DNA from: UBA11475 sp902486425
GTDB lineage: Bacteria > Bacillota > Clostridia > Christensenellales > Borkfalkiaceae
Reading direction: 5' to 3'
NCBI GenBank assembly: GCA_902486425.1
Contig: CABTOK010000005.1
Span: 1 to 64,000 of the forward strand
Length of the DNA stretch: 64,000 bases
Part shown: positions 43,639 to 52,613 of the stretch, one piece after another
Layout of the letters: every line of letters starts with the position of its first letter
Numbering within the stretch: the first letter of the stretch is position 1
Notes under the pieces: model-generated
The model's input: only the letters and a program-made list of their open reading frames with translations
Told to the model about the DNA's origin: nothing
The model's database searches: none
Translations under genes and position numbers: made by a program

Positions 43639-44205
43639 TTACGCTATGCTTAAAAAACTTATAACCCAGTCTGAGCAGACTGAAACGAGCATAACCGAAG
43701 CGAGAATATTCGCCGAAGTATCGGAGATTTTTGCCACGCCGTTCTTGATATGCGGGAAAACGAATCCCATAAACATGGTTATAAGTCCGCCCCACGCGGT
43801 AGATATTTCAAGACAAATGTAGCCGTTAAGGTTGAACTTGTACGAAAAATACTGCCATAGCCTTATGCCGAAAACTTTATCGAAAAATATTCCGGTAACA
43901 AGCTCGGCTATGGACGGGATAAGCATTGCGAGAAGTATATACGGCAAAATTCTCTTTTTGCCTTCGAGCTTTCTTAAAAACAAGCCGCCTTCTTTGGGCG
44001 TGCCGATAAAATAGTATATTGCGAGAATCGTGAAACCGTAAATGGTGCAGAAAGGAAGATGTAAAAAGCCGCGTTTGCAGTATCTTCCGTTATTTAACGA
44101 AACGTAAACCGTTTCCATTGCCCAGCCCAAAAAAGATATGCACAAAAAAATGAGAACGAATTTCGAAAAAACAGTCCATTTTTCTTTAAAACCGGGTTTT
44201 GTCAT
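43639..44205 (-). CDS. PF06541-type putative ABC transporter/membrane protein
   Basis: 188 residues from the ATG at 44205, which has AAGGAA eight bases upstream on the minus strand; the frame is open to 44403 but the extra part has no start signal or conservation pattern I can see. About five hydrophobic segments. Motifs are FLGWAMETVYVSLNNGRY, RGFLHLPFCTIYGF, LWQYFSYKFNLNGYICLE and AWGGL, typical of the CmpB-like PF06541 family of uncharacterised membrane proteins in Bacillota. Function unknown. The gene stands alone. Confidence 0.82.
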   Translation of the reverse strand: MTKPGFKEKWTVFSKFVLIFLCISFLGWAMETVYVSLNNGRYCKRGFLHLPFCTIYGFTILAIYYFIGTPKEGGLFLRKLEGKKRILPYILLAMLIPSIAELVTGIFFDKVFGIRLWQYFSYKFNLNGYICLEISTAWGGLITMFMGFVFPHIKNGVAKISDTSANILASVMLVSVCSDWVISFLSIA

Positions 44206-44469
44206 AGGCAAACATTCCTTAAAAATCGTTTTATAGTTGCCGTCTTTTTGCGAGAAGGCGGTTTTTGAGCTGTCCGAAAAACTTAAATCGGAGAAGATTT
44301 CAGAAAAGCGTGAGAAAAAACGGGTTATCATATATGTATTACGATTATACAATGCGTTTCGGATGTTCTTCAGGTAATCTTCTTTCGGGAAACAGTTTAC
44401 CATAAGAAGAGATTAAAGTCAATATGAGTGACTTTATTTAATGCCGTTATTTTATATTTATACCGTTTT

Positions 44470-44499
44470 TATCATACCTGTGTCGTCCAAATTATACCG
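44470..44499 (+). repeat. Dispersed 30-nt repeat, copy D
   Basis: TATCATACCTGTGTCGTCCA and onward to TATACCG. It lies between two minus-strand genes in a 371-base gap (44206-44576) that otherwise shows nothing I can support. Confidence 0.7.
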
Positions 44500-44576
44500 T
44501 AATCAGATAAGGTGTTGCCGTTAAAAAGTAAAGAACAGACGAAAAACCCGGCAAATTTATATAATGGACCGGCAAA

Positions 44577-45230
44577 TTATTGTTTTTTATCCTTTTTCGG
44601 CTTGAATACCGAAGCGACGAGTTTCGCAGCGCCTTCGACGAAAGGAATTTTAAGCGGTTGTTTTGTAAGAGGACGCAAGTTTTTATAGCAAATCGCCGCA
44701 AATTCTTCCGTCGGTACCGTCATACCGCTTTCCACCCAGCAGATAACCGCGTTGCACATGGCTCCCGCCCATAAAATACGCGGATATCTGTCTTTATCGG
44801 TTAAGTCTTCGCTTGTTATAAGTATATTGTTTATAATATTCAAGAATTTATGTTTGAATCCTGCGTTAAACAAAACGTTCAGAAAATCCGCATTGCTTTT
44901 AATATTCGAAAAGAGCTTTTCGTACCATTCGGCGGACACGTCTGCGGTAAAAGGCGAGCTTAAACCGCTGAAAAGTTTCGAGCTGTACTCGATGACGACG
45001 CTTTTTAACAGTTCTTCCAAAGATAAAAAGTTGTTGTAAAAAGCCATTCGCGAAACGCCCGCTTTTTTACAGAGATCCGTTATCGTTATTTTCGCAAATT
45101 CTTTTTCTTTTAACAGAATGATAAGAGCCTCCTGCATACTTTCGATAACGACTTCGTTCAGGTTCTCGTTATATTCTCTTAATCCTTTGGTCTTTTTGTC
45201 CGACGGATTCTTTATTACGTTATCGGTCAT
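44577..45230 (-). CDS. TetR-family transcriptional regulator
   Basis: 217 residues. The DNA-binding part is at residues 25-75: ALIILLKEKEFAKITITDLC then KKAGVSRMAFYNNFLSLEELL, the TetR helix-turn-helix with the conserved Y-x-x-F. The C-terminal part is a ligand/dimer domain of no specific family I can name. It is divergent from a DegV-family gene, and the 203-base gap between them carries two TTACA-TT-TGTAA palindromes, the expected operators, so it probably represses itself and degV. It begins behind AAGGAG on the minus strand. Confidence 0.9.
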   Translation of the reverse strand: MTDNVIKNPSDKKTKGLREYNENLNEVVIESMQEALIILLKEKEFAKITITDLCKKAGVSRMAFYNNFLSLEELLKSVVIEYSSKLFSGLSSPFTADVSAEWYEKLFSNIKSNADFLNVLFNAGFKHKFLNIINNILITSEDLTDKDRYPRILWAGAMCNAVICWVESGMTVPTEEFAAICYKNLRPLTKQPLKIPFVEGAAKLVASVFKPKKDKKQ

Positions 45231-45327
45231 TACAATTACTCCTTTTTTGTAAGCTGTGTTGATTTTTGCCGATTTTTACTTGTCAAAGCGAACTGTATTA
45301 TGGTATATTAGCCAAAACGACTGGATA

Positions 45328-45339
45328 TTACATTTGTAA
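45328..45339 (+). promoter_or_regulatory. Probable TetR operator 1
   Basis: Palindrome TTACATTTGTAA in the tetR/degV divergent gap. A second identical copy starts 54 bases downstream. Confidence 0.6.
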
Positions 45340-45381
45340 AAGCCGTTTGCTTTAATCTGTAAATTTTCTATTGTGCGGCAA

Positions 45382-45393
45382 TTACATTTGTAA
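45382..45393 (+). promoter_or_regulatory. Probable TetR operator 2
   Basis: Second identical palindrome TTACATTTGTAA, 40 bases before the degV start codon, close to a TGTAAT half-site at 45398. It is well placed to block degV transcription or its promoter. Confidence 0.6.
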
Positions 45394-45433
45394 TCACTGT
45401 AATTTTAACATAGAAATAAGAAGAAGTCAATAA

Positions 45434-46270
45434 ATGGAAATCAAATTGCTAACTGACGCGAGCGCGGAACTTGACGCGGCTTACGTAAAAGAAAACGACG
45501 TTACGGTACTCAAAATGCCGGTCAGCTACGATAACGTAGAAGTAGAAGACATAGAGATAGGCAAATTCTGGAACCTTTTGAAGGAAGGCAAAAAGGTTAA
45601 AACAAGTCAGCCTAACAGAGAAGATATTAAAGAAGAATTTTTAAAAGCTAAAAACGGCGGTTACGCTCTCATATGCGTGTTTATTTCGGCAGCTCTTTCG
45701 GGTACGATTGCAACGGCGGAAAACGTCAAAGCCGAGATCGGCTATGATAAAATTTATATAGTAGATTCGTTAAAAGCCACTCTCGGCGAAAACATAGTCG
45801 CTAAAAAAGCCGTTACGTTGATAAAAGAAGGACTTGCCGCCGAAGAGATTTACGAAAAGCTTAAAAATTTCGCTTCGAGAGTAAGACTTATGTCGAGTGT
45901 GGATTCGTTAAAGTATCTTGCCTTGGGCGGAAGGCTTTCGACAATCGCGGCGGCGATAGGCAATCTTATCGGTATAAAACCCGTGGTTACTATAGACGTG
46001 GACGGCAAAGTAAAAGTTCTTTCGAAAAAAATCGGTTTAAGACTCACGATGAAGGAGATACTTAACATAATCGGCAAAGAAAATATAGACGAAAGCGAAC
46101 CCGTCATTCCCATTTACGCATGCGACGACGAAAACGTACTTGCGTTTGTAGGAAAATTCAAGGAAGTATATAAAACGGCAACCCTTACCGCTCCTGCGGA
46201 AATCGGCTACGTCGTAGGTACCCATATCGGTCCCGGCGGCTTCGGCGCGGTCTACGTCGTGAAAGGATAG
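45434..46270 (+). CDS. DegV family fatty-acid-binding protein
   Basis: 278 residues, the usual DegV length. N-terminal LLTDASAELDAAYVKE, the segment KTSQPNREDIKEEF and FISAALSGTIATAEN are family features, with LMSSVDSLKYLALGGRLS around the ligand pocket. DegV/FakB proteins bind a fatty acid and present it to the FakA kinase, so the product may act in lipid recycling. Control by the divergent TetR regulator is inferred from the palindromes between the genes. Confidence 0.9.
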   Translation: MEIKLLTDASAELDAAYVKENDVTVLKMPVSYDNVEVEDIEIGKFWNLLKEGKKVKTSQPNREDIKEEFLKAKNGGYALICVFISAALSGTIATAENVKAEIGYDKIYIVDSLKATLGENIVAKKAVTLIKEGLAAEEIYEKLKNFASRVRLMSSVDSLKYLALGGRLSTIAAAIGNLIGIKPVVTIDVDGKVKVLSKKIGLRLTMKEILNIIGKENIDESEPVIPIYACDDENVLAFVGKFKEVYKTATLTAPAEIGYVVGTHIGPGGFGAVYVVKG

Positions 46271-46369
46271 CTGTGTTTAATTCAAAAGCGGATAAAAACA
46301 ACAAAGCTGAAATATAATTTAGTCCGGAATACGGGCGAAGTTATTTCCTATACTCCATAAAAAGCAACT

Positions 46370-46391
46370 AAGCGGCGCAAGCCGCTTTTTT
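46370..46391 (+). terminator. Terminator after degV
   Basis: Stem AAGCGGC/GCCGCTT with a GCAA tetraloop and TTTT tail. The remaining gap to 46620 shows no gene I can support. Confidence 0.8.
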
Positions 46392-46619
46392 GTTTGCGGT
46401 AAGTTCAGATAAGCTTTCCGTTTTGAATTATAAAAAGAAACGTCGGAAACTAAAAGAAGAATTCCCGAAAATAAATTTCGCGTAAATTCTGACCATAAGG
46501 CCGTTTGTGAGCTTTGCGTTAAAACGTCTTAAAACGGAAAGTTAGAGCATTCTAACCGAAAAATGACGGCTAAAAAGTCAAAATAAGGTTAAAAATCGTT
46601 ACAGGCGAGTTTTTTTCGA

Positions 46620-46648
46620 TTGATTTTAAAAACAAAGTATTGTATAAT
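46620..46648 (+). promoter_or_regulatory. Sigma-A promoter of the LysR gene
   Basis: TTGATT (46620-46625) and TATAAT (46643-46648) with a 17-base spacer; leader of about 85 bases. Confidence 0.7.
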
Positions 46649-46738
46649 TTAAAAATAAAATCGAATAGTGTGGGCAAAATCATGCATACGGCAGGCGAAT
46701 AGTCAAATATCGCTTACGGAATATAAAGGAGACGCGGA

Positions 46739-47668
46739 ATGAATTTATCACATTTAAGGTATGCGGTAGAAGTCGCTAATTGCGGTTCGATAAACAAAGC
46801 CGCCGAAAATCTTTATATCGGTCAGCCGAATCTTTCGAGAGCGATAAAGGAACTTGAAGAATCCGTAGGCGTTTCTATCTTTTCGCGTTCGGCGAAGGGC
46901 ATGGAACTCACGCCCGACGGCGAAGTGTTCATTAAATGCGCCAAGAGTATCTTAAAGCAGATAAACGATATAGAAAAGATGTTCTCGGACAAGTTCGTCG
47001 AAAAGAAGCATTTTTCCATCTCCGTTCCGAGAGCAAGTTATATAGGCGACGCGTTTTCGCGTTTTTCTGAATATCTTAAAGACGAAACCGACGCCGAGAT
47101 TTTTTATAAAGAAACAAACAATTCCCGCGCGCTCAAAAATATTCTGGAAGAAGATTATAATTTAGGTATAGTCCGCTATGCCGAAAATTACGACAAGTAT
47201 TACAAACAGTTATTCGAAGAAAAGGGTTTGAAAAGCGAACTCGTGGGTAAGTTCAGATTCGTCATCGTTACGAGTAAAGACGGTCCGCTTGCCAGAAAGG
47301 ATAAAATAACTCAGAAGGATCTCGAAAATTATATCGAAATCGCCCATGCGGATCCGTACGTTCCGTCGGTGCCGCTGTCCACGGTTAAAAAGGACGAACT
47401 TTCAGAAGGCGTCAGAAGACGTATCTTCGTTTTCGAAAGAGCGAGTCAGCTTGAAGTGCTTTCGCAAAATCCCGAAACGTTTATGTGGGTTTCGCCTATT
47501 CCCGAAGAAGTTTTATCACGCTACGGACTCGTGTTAAAAGATACGGGCGGGGCGACGAAAACATATAAAGACGTTATAATTTATAAAAACAATTACGAAC
47601 TTTCGGATCTTGACAAGAAGTTCATAACAGAGCTCACGTTATCGAGAAGAAAAGTCACAAAGTCATAA
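46739..47668 (+). CDS. LysR-family transcriptional regulator
   Basis: 309 residues. N-terminal winged helix: LRYAVEVANCGSINKAAENL followed by YIGQPNLSRAIKELEESVG, then the dimer helix and a substrate-binding domain of periplasmic-binding-protein type. Target and inducer are unknown. It is read in the same direction as rex and lies 105 bases before it. No divergent partner gene is present, which is the more usual LysR layout. It may control the redox/hydrogenase genes downstream; this is inference from position only. Confidence 0.9.
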   Translation: MNLSHLRYAVEVANCGSINKAAENLYIGQPNLSRAIKELEESVGVSIFSRSAKGMELTPDGEVFIKCAKSILKQINDIEKMFSDKFVEKKHFSISVPRASYIGDAFSRFSEYLKDETDAEIFYKETNNSRALKNILEEDYNLGIVRYAENYDKYYKQLFEEKGLKSELVGKFRFVIVTSKDGPLARKDKITQKDLENYIEIAHADPYVPSVPLSTVKKDELSEGVRRRIFVFERASQLEVLSQNPETFMWVSPIPEEVLSRYGLVLKDTGGATKTYKDVIIYKNNYELSDLDKKFITELTLSRRKVTKS

Positions 47669-47773
47669 TTACCACGCATTAAAAAGTGGCGGAACACCGT
47701 AAAAATCAAAAAATTTTCCGGTTTTTATATGCCCGAATATTCAAGAAATCAGCCGAAAACAAAAAGGAGAAAA

Positions 47774-48397
47774 ATGAGCGGAATAACAAAAGCTACGCTC
47801 GGCAGATTGCCGTTATATCTTAAATATCTTCGCTCGCTTGACGGAGGAGACAAGTACGTTTCGTCTTCAAAAATTTCGGCTGCGCTTAATCTCGGCGAAG
47901 TACAGGTCAAAAAAGATTTAAGCTCGGTTTCGGCAAAGGGTAAACCCAAAGTCGGTTATAAAAAGGACGAGCTTATTCTCGACATAAACAACGTTTTGTC
48001 TTATCCGGATACCGGCGTGGTTCTCGTAGGAGTAGGCAAACTCGGAAGAGCCATTCTCGATTACGACGGTTTTGACAAGTTCGGAATTTCTATCGGAGCA
48101 GCGTTCGACAACGATCCTTTAAAAACGGGCAAGAGCGAAAACGGGAAAGAAATTTTACCTATAGACTCGCTTAAAAGTTATTGCGAAGATCATCAGGTGA
48201 AAATAGGCATAATAACCGTTCCGCAGGCTCATGCGCAGAGCGTATGCGACCTTCTTACAGGCGCGGGCGTAAAAGCGATATGGAACTTCGCTCCGGTAAA
48301 ACTCGCCGCGGACGAAAACGTTATGATAAAAAACGAAGATCTTTCTCTCTCTTTGGCGTATTTTAACATCGCTCTCACAGGGGAAGCGGAGGACTAA
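47774..48397 (+). CDS. rex: Redox-sensing transcriptional repressor Rex
   Basis: 207 residues from the ATG at 47774 behind AAAAAGGAGAAAA; a start 45 bases earlier has no binding site. An N-terminal winged helix (ATLGRLPLYLKYLRSL, with SSSKISAALNLGEVQVKKDL) precedes a Rossmann domain with GVGKLGRAIL that binds NADH/NAD+. Rex represses fermentative and hydrogenase genes when NADH is low. It heads the series leading to two hydrogenase-type proteins, its expected targets, although no clear TTGTTAA-N4-TTAACAA site was found nearby. Confidence 0.95.
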   Translation: MSGITKATLGRLPLYLKYLRSLDGGDKYVSSSKISAALNLGEVQVKKDLSSVSAKGKPKVGYKKDELILDINNVLSYPDTGVVLVGVGKLGRAILDYDGFDKFGISIGAAFDNDPLKTGKSENGKEILPIDSLKSYCEDHQVKIGIITVPQAHAQSVCDLLTGAGVKAIWNFAPVKLAADENVMIKNEDLSLSLAYFNIALTGEAED

Positions 48398-49174
48398 ATG
48401 GAGTTCGAACGTATCGTTGCCGTAAGAAACAACAAGACGGTTTTCAGAGACGGTGAAGACTGCATCAAACTTTTTAAAGAAGATTATCCTAAGGACGATA
48501 TACTGAACGAAGCGCTTAATCAGGCAAGAATAGAAAGGACTTCTATAAACGTGCCTAAACTTAAAGCCATAACTTCGTTTGACGGGAAATGGGGAATCGT
48601 TTCGGAATTCATCGAAGGCAAAACGATTGCGGAACTTATAAAAGAACATTCCGGAAATTCCGACGAATATATAAAAGTTTTGGTAAAGGTTCAGCGTGCC
48701 GTTAACGCCGAAACATGTCCGATGCTTAACAGACAGAGAGAAAAACTCGTAAAAAAAGCCATTTTATCCGGTATAGAAGAAACGAAAGTAAAAGAAATAC
48801 TTAAAAGCATAATAAACATTCCCGATCGCGAATACGTATGCCACGGCGACTTCGTCCCCGAAAACGTTATTTTGAAGGACGGGAACATATCGGACGGCGT
48901 TTATATAGTGGACTGGGCGCACGTAACGAAGGGCAATCCTTTATTCGACGCGGCGCTTTCGTACATAAAAATTTATTACGAGTACGGCAAAGAACTTGCC
49001 GAGACTTATAAAAAAGATTATATTTCGGATATAGCCGGGGATAGAGCGAAAGAACTTTCTGCGGATAAAACCGTAGAAGAAGCTTTCTGCAAATTCGTTC
49101 CGGCGGCAGCCGCCGCAATGATGCCGGCGGCAAACAAAAAAATGAGAGAATTTTTACGTTCGTTCGTCATATAA
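48398..49174 (+). CDS. Aminoglycoside phosphotransferase/kinase-like protein
   Basis: 258 residues, starting right at the rex stop with GGAGG upstream. Protein-kinase-like phosphotransferase (APH) fold: catalytic loop CHGDFVPENVIL, with the Asp and Asn of the H-G-D-x-x-x-x-N motif, and IVDWAHVTKGNPLFDAA as the metal-binding segment. The family includes small-molecule kinases as well as antibiotic-modifying enzymes, so resistance should not be assumed. Position in the rex operon suggests a metabolic or regulatory target. Confidence 0.82.
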   Translation: MEFERIVAVRNNKTVFRDGEDCIKLFKEDYPKDDILNEALNQARIERTSINVPKLKAITSFDGKWGIVSEFIEGKTIAELIKEHSGNSDEYIKVLVKVQRAVNAETCPMLNRQREKLVKKAILSGIEETKVKEILKSIINIPDREYVCHGDFVPENVILKDGNISDGVYIVDWAHVTKGNPLFDAALSYIKIYYEYGKELAETYKKDYISDIAGDRAKELSADKTVEEAFCKFVPAAAAAMMPAANKKMREFLRSFVI

Positions 49175-49238
49175 AAGAGCGGACGATTAAAAATAATAAA
49201 AACCGCTTCAAGATATGCGGATAACAGGAGAAAAAGGT

Positions 49239-49481
49239 ATGAAAATTACAGTATGTATCGGCAGTTCCTGCCATATTAAGGGTTCGAGACTCGTAGTAGA
49301 AGCTTTACAGAAGCTTATTGCAGACAACAAACTCGAAGACAAAATAGAACTTTCGGGAACGTTCTGCATGGGCAGATGCCAGGAAGGCGTTTGCGTTACC
49401 GTGGACGGCGAATTCTATTCGGTATCGCCGGTAACGGTAGAAGACTTCTTCAAGAACGAAGTTCTTAAAAAATTAGCGTAA
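49239..49481 (+). CDS. Thioredoxin-like [2Fe-2S] ferredoxin
   Basis: 80 residues from the ATG at 49239, behind AGGAGAAAAAGG. Cysteines at 6, 11, 43 and 47 (VCIGSSCH and FCMGRCQEG) form the C-x4-C plus C-x3-C pattern of NuoE/HydC-like [2Fe-2S] proteins. It should pass electrons to or from the hydrogenase-type protein encoded 50 bases downstream. This small ferredoxin is a common partner of sensory HydS-type hydrogenases. Confidence 0.9.
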   Translation: MKITVCIGSSCHIKGSRLVVEALQKLIADNKLEDKIELSGTFCMGRCQEGVCVTVDGEFYSVSPVTVEDFFKNEVLKKLA

Positions 49482-49531
49482 TTTCAAGGCGTAATAAAAA
49501 AATAATATACGAGCGTACATAGGGGGAAAAG

Positions 49532-51208
49532 ATGGCGTTTTCGTTAGCGTTAAAAAAGTCAAACTGTAAAAATTGCTATAAGTGCATAAGGCATTGTCCT
49601 GTCAAATCCATAAAATTTTCCGGTAATCAGGCGCATATTTCGGAAGACGAATGTATTCTGTGCGGACACTGCTTCGTCGTATGTCCGCAGAATGCGAAAG
49701 AGATAGTGGACGAGACCGAAAAAGTTAAAGTTTTATTAAAAAGCGGCGAAAAGATTATAGTCAGCCTTGCCCCGTCGTTTGTCGCAAACTACGACGGCGT
49801 GGGGATAAATTCGATGAGAACGGCTCTCATAAGACTCGGATTTTTCGAGGTCGAAGAAACCGCTATAGGCGCGACGATCGTGAAAAAAGAGTATGAAGAA
49901 ATGCTTGACAGAGAAGAACGTGACGTTATAATTTCTTCATGCTGCCATTCGATCAATCTGCTTATACAAAAATACTTTCCCGCGGAACTCAAATGTCTTG
50001 CGGACGTTATGTCTCCGATGCAGGCGCATTGCGCCGATATAAAAAAGCGTTATCCCGGCGCGCGGACTGTTTTCATCGGACCGTGTGTGGCGAAAAAGGA
50101 CGAAGCGCAAAGGTATCCCGGCATAGTGGACGCAGTTCTTACGTTTGAAGAACTTACGAGAATGCTCCGTGAAAAGAATATCGTTCCGGAAAGGGAAAAG
50201 GATTCTTCGGAAGAAAGTCTTGCGAGAATTTTTCCGACGGCGGGCGGAGTAATAAAAACGCTTCTCAATAAAAACGAACACTATACTTATATGGCGATCG
50301 ACGGAGTCGAAAACTGCATAACCGCGCTTAAAGACATCGAACACGGCAATTTACATAAATGCTTTATCGAAATGAACGCATGCATAGGCAGTTGTATCGG
50401 CGGTCCCGTTATGGAAAAGTACCATAACTCTCCCGTAAGCGGCTATGCCGCCGTGGATAGATACGCAGGCAAAAAAGACTTTAATGTAGATTATTACGGC
50501 GAAGACGAACTCAAAAAGGACTTTTTGCCGATAGATCTTAACGAAAAGACTCCCACCGAAGACGAAATACGAGCTATTTTGAAGCAGATGGGTAAGATAA
50601 GCGTTATGGACGAGCTTAACTGCGGAACGTGCGGTTACGACACTTGCAGGGAAAAGGCTATTGCGATTTACCGCGGAAAAGCCGAAGTTTCGATGTGCCT
50701 TCCGTATCTTAAGGAAAGAGCCGAGAGTTTTTCGGATACCGTACTTAACAACACGCCGAACGGAATTATAGTTCTGAACGAAGATTTCGAAGTGCAGCAG
50801 ATAAACAAAGCCGCGAGAAAAATGCTCAACATACGTTCCGCTTCGGACGTAATGGGCGAACCGGTCATAAGGATTTTCGATCCGAAAGTATTTATCGAAA
50901 CTAAGACTTCCGGCAAAAGCGTCAGAGACAGAAAAATTTACCTTGCGGAATACGACAGATATATCGAGCTTACAACCGTTTACGACAGGGAATATCATAA
51001 TATTCTCGGTATAATGAAGGATATCACCGACTTTGAAAGAGATAAACAGAAAAAGGAAGAGATAAGCCGTCAGACGCTCGAAGTAACAGATAAAGTAGTC
51101 GATAAACAAATGCGTATCGTTCAGGAAATAGCTTCGCTTCTCGGCGAAACCGCCGCAGAAACGAAGATAGCTCTCTCCAAATTAAAGGAGACTATCGAAA
51201 ATGAATAG
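49532..51208 (+). CDS. Sensory-type [FeFe]-hydrogenase with PAS domain (HydS-like, group C)
   Basis: 558 residues. N-terminal 2x[4Fe-4S] ferredoxin domain (NCKNCYKCIRHCP, ECILCGHCFVVCP). The H-cluster domain has L1 SSCCHS (the usual Pro is His), L2 IGPCVAKKDE and L3 NACIGSCIGG. A further Fe-S domain of PF04060 type (LNCGTCGYDTC, about 368-400) and a PAS domain (NTPNGIIVLNEDFEVQQINK, about 405-510) follow. This order matches sensory group C hydrogenases rather than bulk catalytic ones. Its stop overlaps a SpoIIE-type phosphatase, the presumed output. Confidence 0.9.
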   Translation: MAFSLALKKSNCKNCYKCIRHCPVKSIKFSGNQAHISEDECILCGHCFVVCPQNAKEIVDETEKVKVLLKSGEKIIVSLAPSFVANYDGVGINSMRTALIRLGFFEVEETAIGATIVKKEYEEMLDREERDVIISSCCHSINLLIQKYFPAELKCLADVMSPMQAHCADIKKRYPGARTVFIGPCVAKKDEAQRYPGIVDAVLTFEELTRMLREKNIVPEREKDSSEESLARIFPTAGGVIKTLLNKNEHYTYMAIDGVENCITALKDIEHGNLHKCFIEMNACIGSCIGGPVMEKYHNSPVSGYAAVDRYAGKKDFNVDYYGEDELKKDFLPIDLNEKTPTEDEIRAILKQMGKISVMDELNCGTCGYDTCREKAIAIYRGKAEVSMCLPYLKERAESFSDTVLNNTPNGIIVLNEDFEVQQINKAARKMLNIRSASDVMGEPVIRIFDPKVFIETKTSGKSVRDRKIYLAEYDRYIELTTVYDREYHNILGIMKDITDFERDKQKKEEISRQTLEVTDKVVDKQMRIVQEIASLLGETAAETKIALSKLKETIENE

Positions 51209-52373
51209 TTATTGCGCGGATATAGGCTACAAAAGCATAAACCACGACGGCGAAGAACTTTGCGGCGACCACGTAGACGTTATAGAAGCGAGAGACGGAA
51301 GTAAAGTAATCGTTTTAGCCGACGGACTCGGAAGCGGTGTAAAGGCAAGTATTTTGTCTACTCTTACTTCTAAAATCATTTCGACGATGATTTCCGAAGG
51401 ACTTAGTTTGGAAGATTGCGTAGAGACTATTTCGTCCACTCTACCGGTATGTTCGGTAAGGGGAGTCGCTTATTCGACTTTTACGATAATTCACCTTGTT
51501 GACAACAGCCGCGCCGAGATAATACAGTACGACAATCCGCACGTGATACTTTTAAGAGACTGCGAACCTTACGTTTATCCCGAAACGCAGATGACGATAG
51601 GCGGCAAGACCGTATACAGTTCTACGATAGAACTTAAAGAAAACGACGTTTTTATCGCGATGAGCGACGGTTGTCCGCACGCGGGTATAGGTATTTCGTA
51701 CAATTTCGGGTGGAAGAGAGAAGAGATAGCCGAATTTATGGCTAACATCGCGCACGTAGGGTATACTGCCAAGACGCTTTCGACCATACTTATAGACGAA
51801 GTAAACTCGCTTTACGGCGGCAAACCCGGCGACGACGCGACGGCGTGCGTTATAAAAATAAGAAAACGCGAACCGATGAATATACTTTTCGGCTCGCCCG
51901 CAAATAAAGACGACGATTCGAGAATGCTCACCTTGTTTTTCTCTAAAGAAGGCAAGCATATCGTATGCGGCGGAACCACGTCCAAAATCGCCGCGAGATA
52001 TTTGGGAAAAGAAGTAAAACCATGCCTCCAGTACGAACGTTCGGATGTTCCTCCGATTGCCGAAATCGAAGGGGTCGATCTCGTTACCGAAGGCGTTATA
52101 ACGATAGACAAAGTGCTTAAATACGCCGACGACTATCTCGGCGACAACACACTTTACGAAGAATGGGGTTTCAAAAAAGACGGCGCTTCGAGAATAGCGA
52201 GACTTTTGTTCGAAGAAGCCACCGACATTAACTTTTTCGTCGGCAAAGCGATAAATCCCGCTCACCAGAACCCCGATCTGCCGATAAATTTCAGTATCAA
52301 AATGAACCTTGTCGAAGAACTTTCGAAAGATCTGAGAGAAATGGGTAAGTCGGTAAAGGTTTGCTATTTTTAA
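51201..52373 (+). CDS. SpoIIE/PP2C-type serine phosphatase
   Basis: 390 residues, overlapping the HydS-like gene by eight bases. The PP2C-like phosphatase domain carries metal-binding aspartates in VLADGLGSGVKA, FIAMSDGCPHAG and PGDDATACVI. The C-terminal 160 residues form a separate domain (LFFSKEGKHIVCGGTTSKIA) without a known name to me. In this family the phosphatase acts on an anti-sigma antagonist or related phosphoprotein. The overlap suggests that hydrogen or redox state sensed by HydS controls its activity; no target gene is adjacent. Confidence 0.9.
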   Translation: MNSYCADIGYKSINHDGEELCGDHVDVIEARDGSKVIVLADGLGSGVKASILSTLTSKIISTMISEGLSLEDCVETISSTLPVCSVRGVAYSTFTIIHLVDNSRAEIIQYDNPHVILLRDCEPYVYPETQMTIGGKTVYSSTIELKENDVFIAMSDGCPHAGIGISYNFGWKREEIAEFMANIAHVGYTAKTLSTILIDEVNSLYGGKPGDDATACVIKIRKREPMNILFGSPANKDDDSRMLTLFFSKEGKHIVCGGTTSKIAARYLGKEVKPCLQYERSDVPPIAEIEGVDLVTEGVITIDKVLKYADDYLGDNTLYEEWGFKKDGASRIARLLFEEATDINFFVGKAINPAHQNPDLPINFSIKMNLVEELSKDLREMGKSVKVCYF

Positions 52374-52613
52374 GATAAAGATTTATTGCGGATATGCTAC
52401 GGCGCGAACGGTTCGACGAAATATAACCATAATACGGTTCCTAAGTATCGGAAGCATTGCCGGAATTATACGCGATAGTCTATAAACAATAACTTTTAAG
52501 ATTATCTTTTTACGTTTTATGAAAAGATATAAGAATACAGAGATTTTTAAAATAAAAGGTTTTTGCGTAAAATAATAAAAATATATAAAACGCAAAAAAG
52601 AAGGACAAAAGAA

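Noticed and set aside
48398..49174. Antibiotic resistance phosphotransferase
   Set aside because: The APH-like fold is shared with many metabolic kinases; position beside rex and no mobile element argue against calling it resistance.
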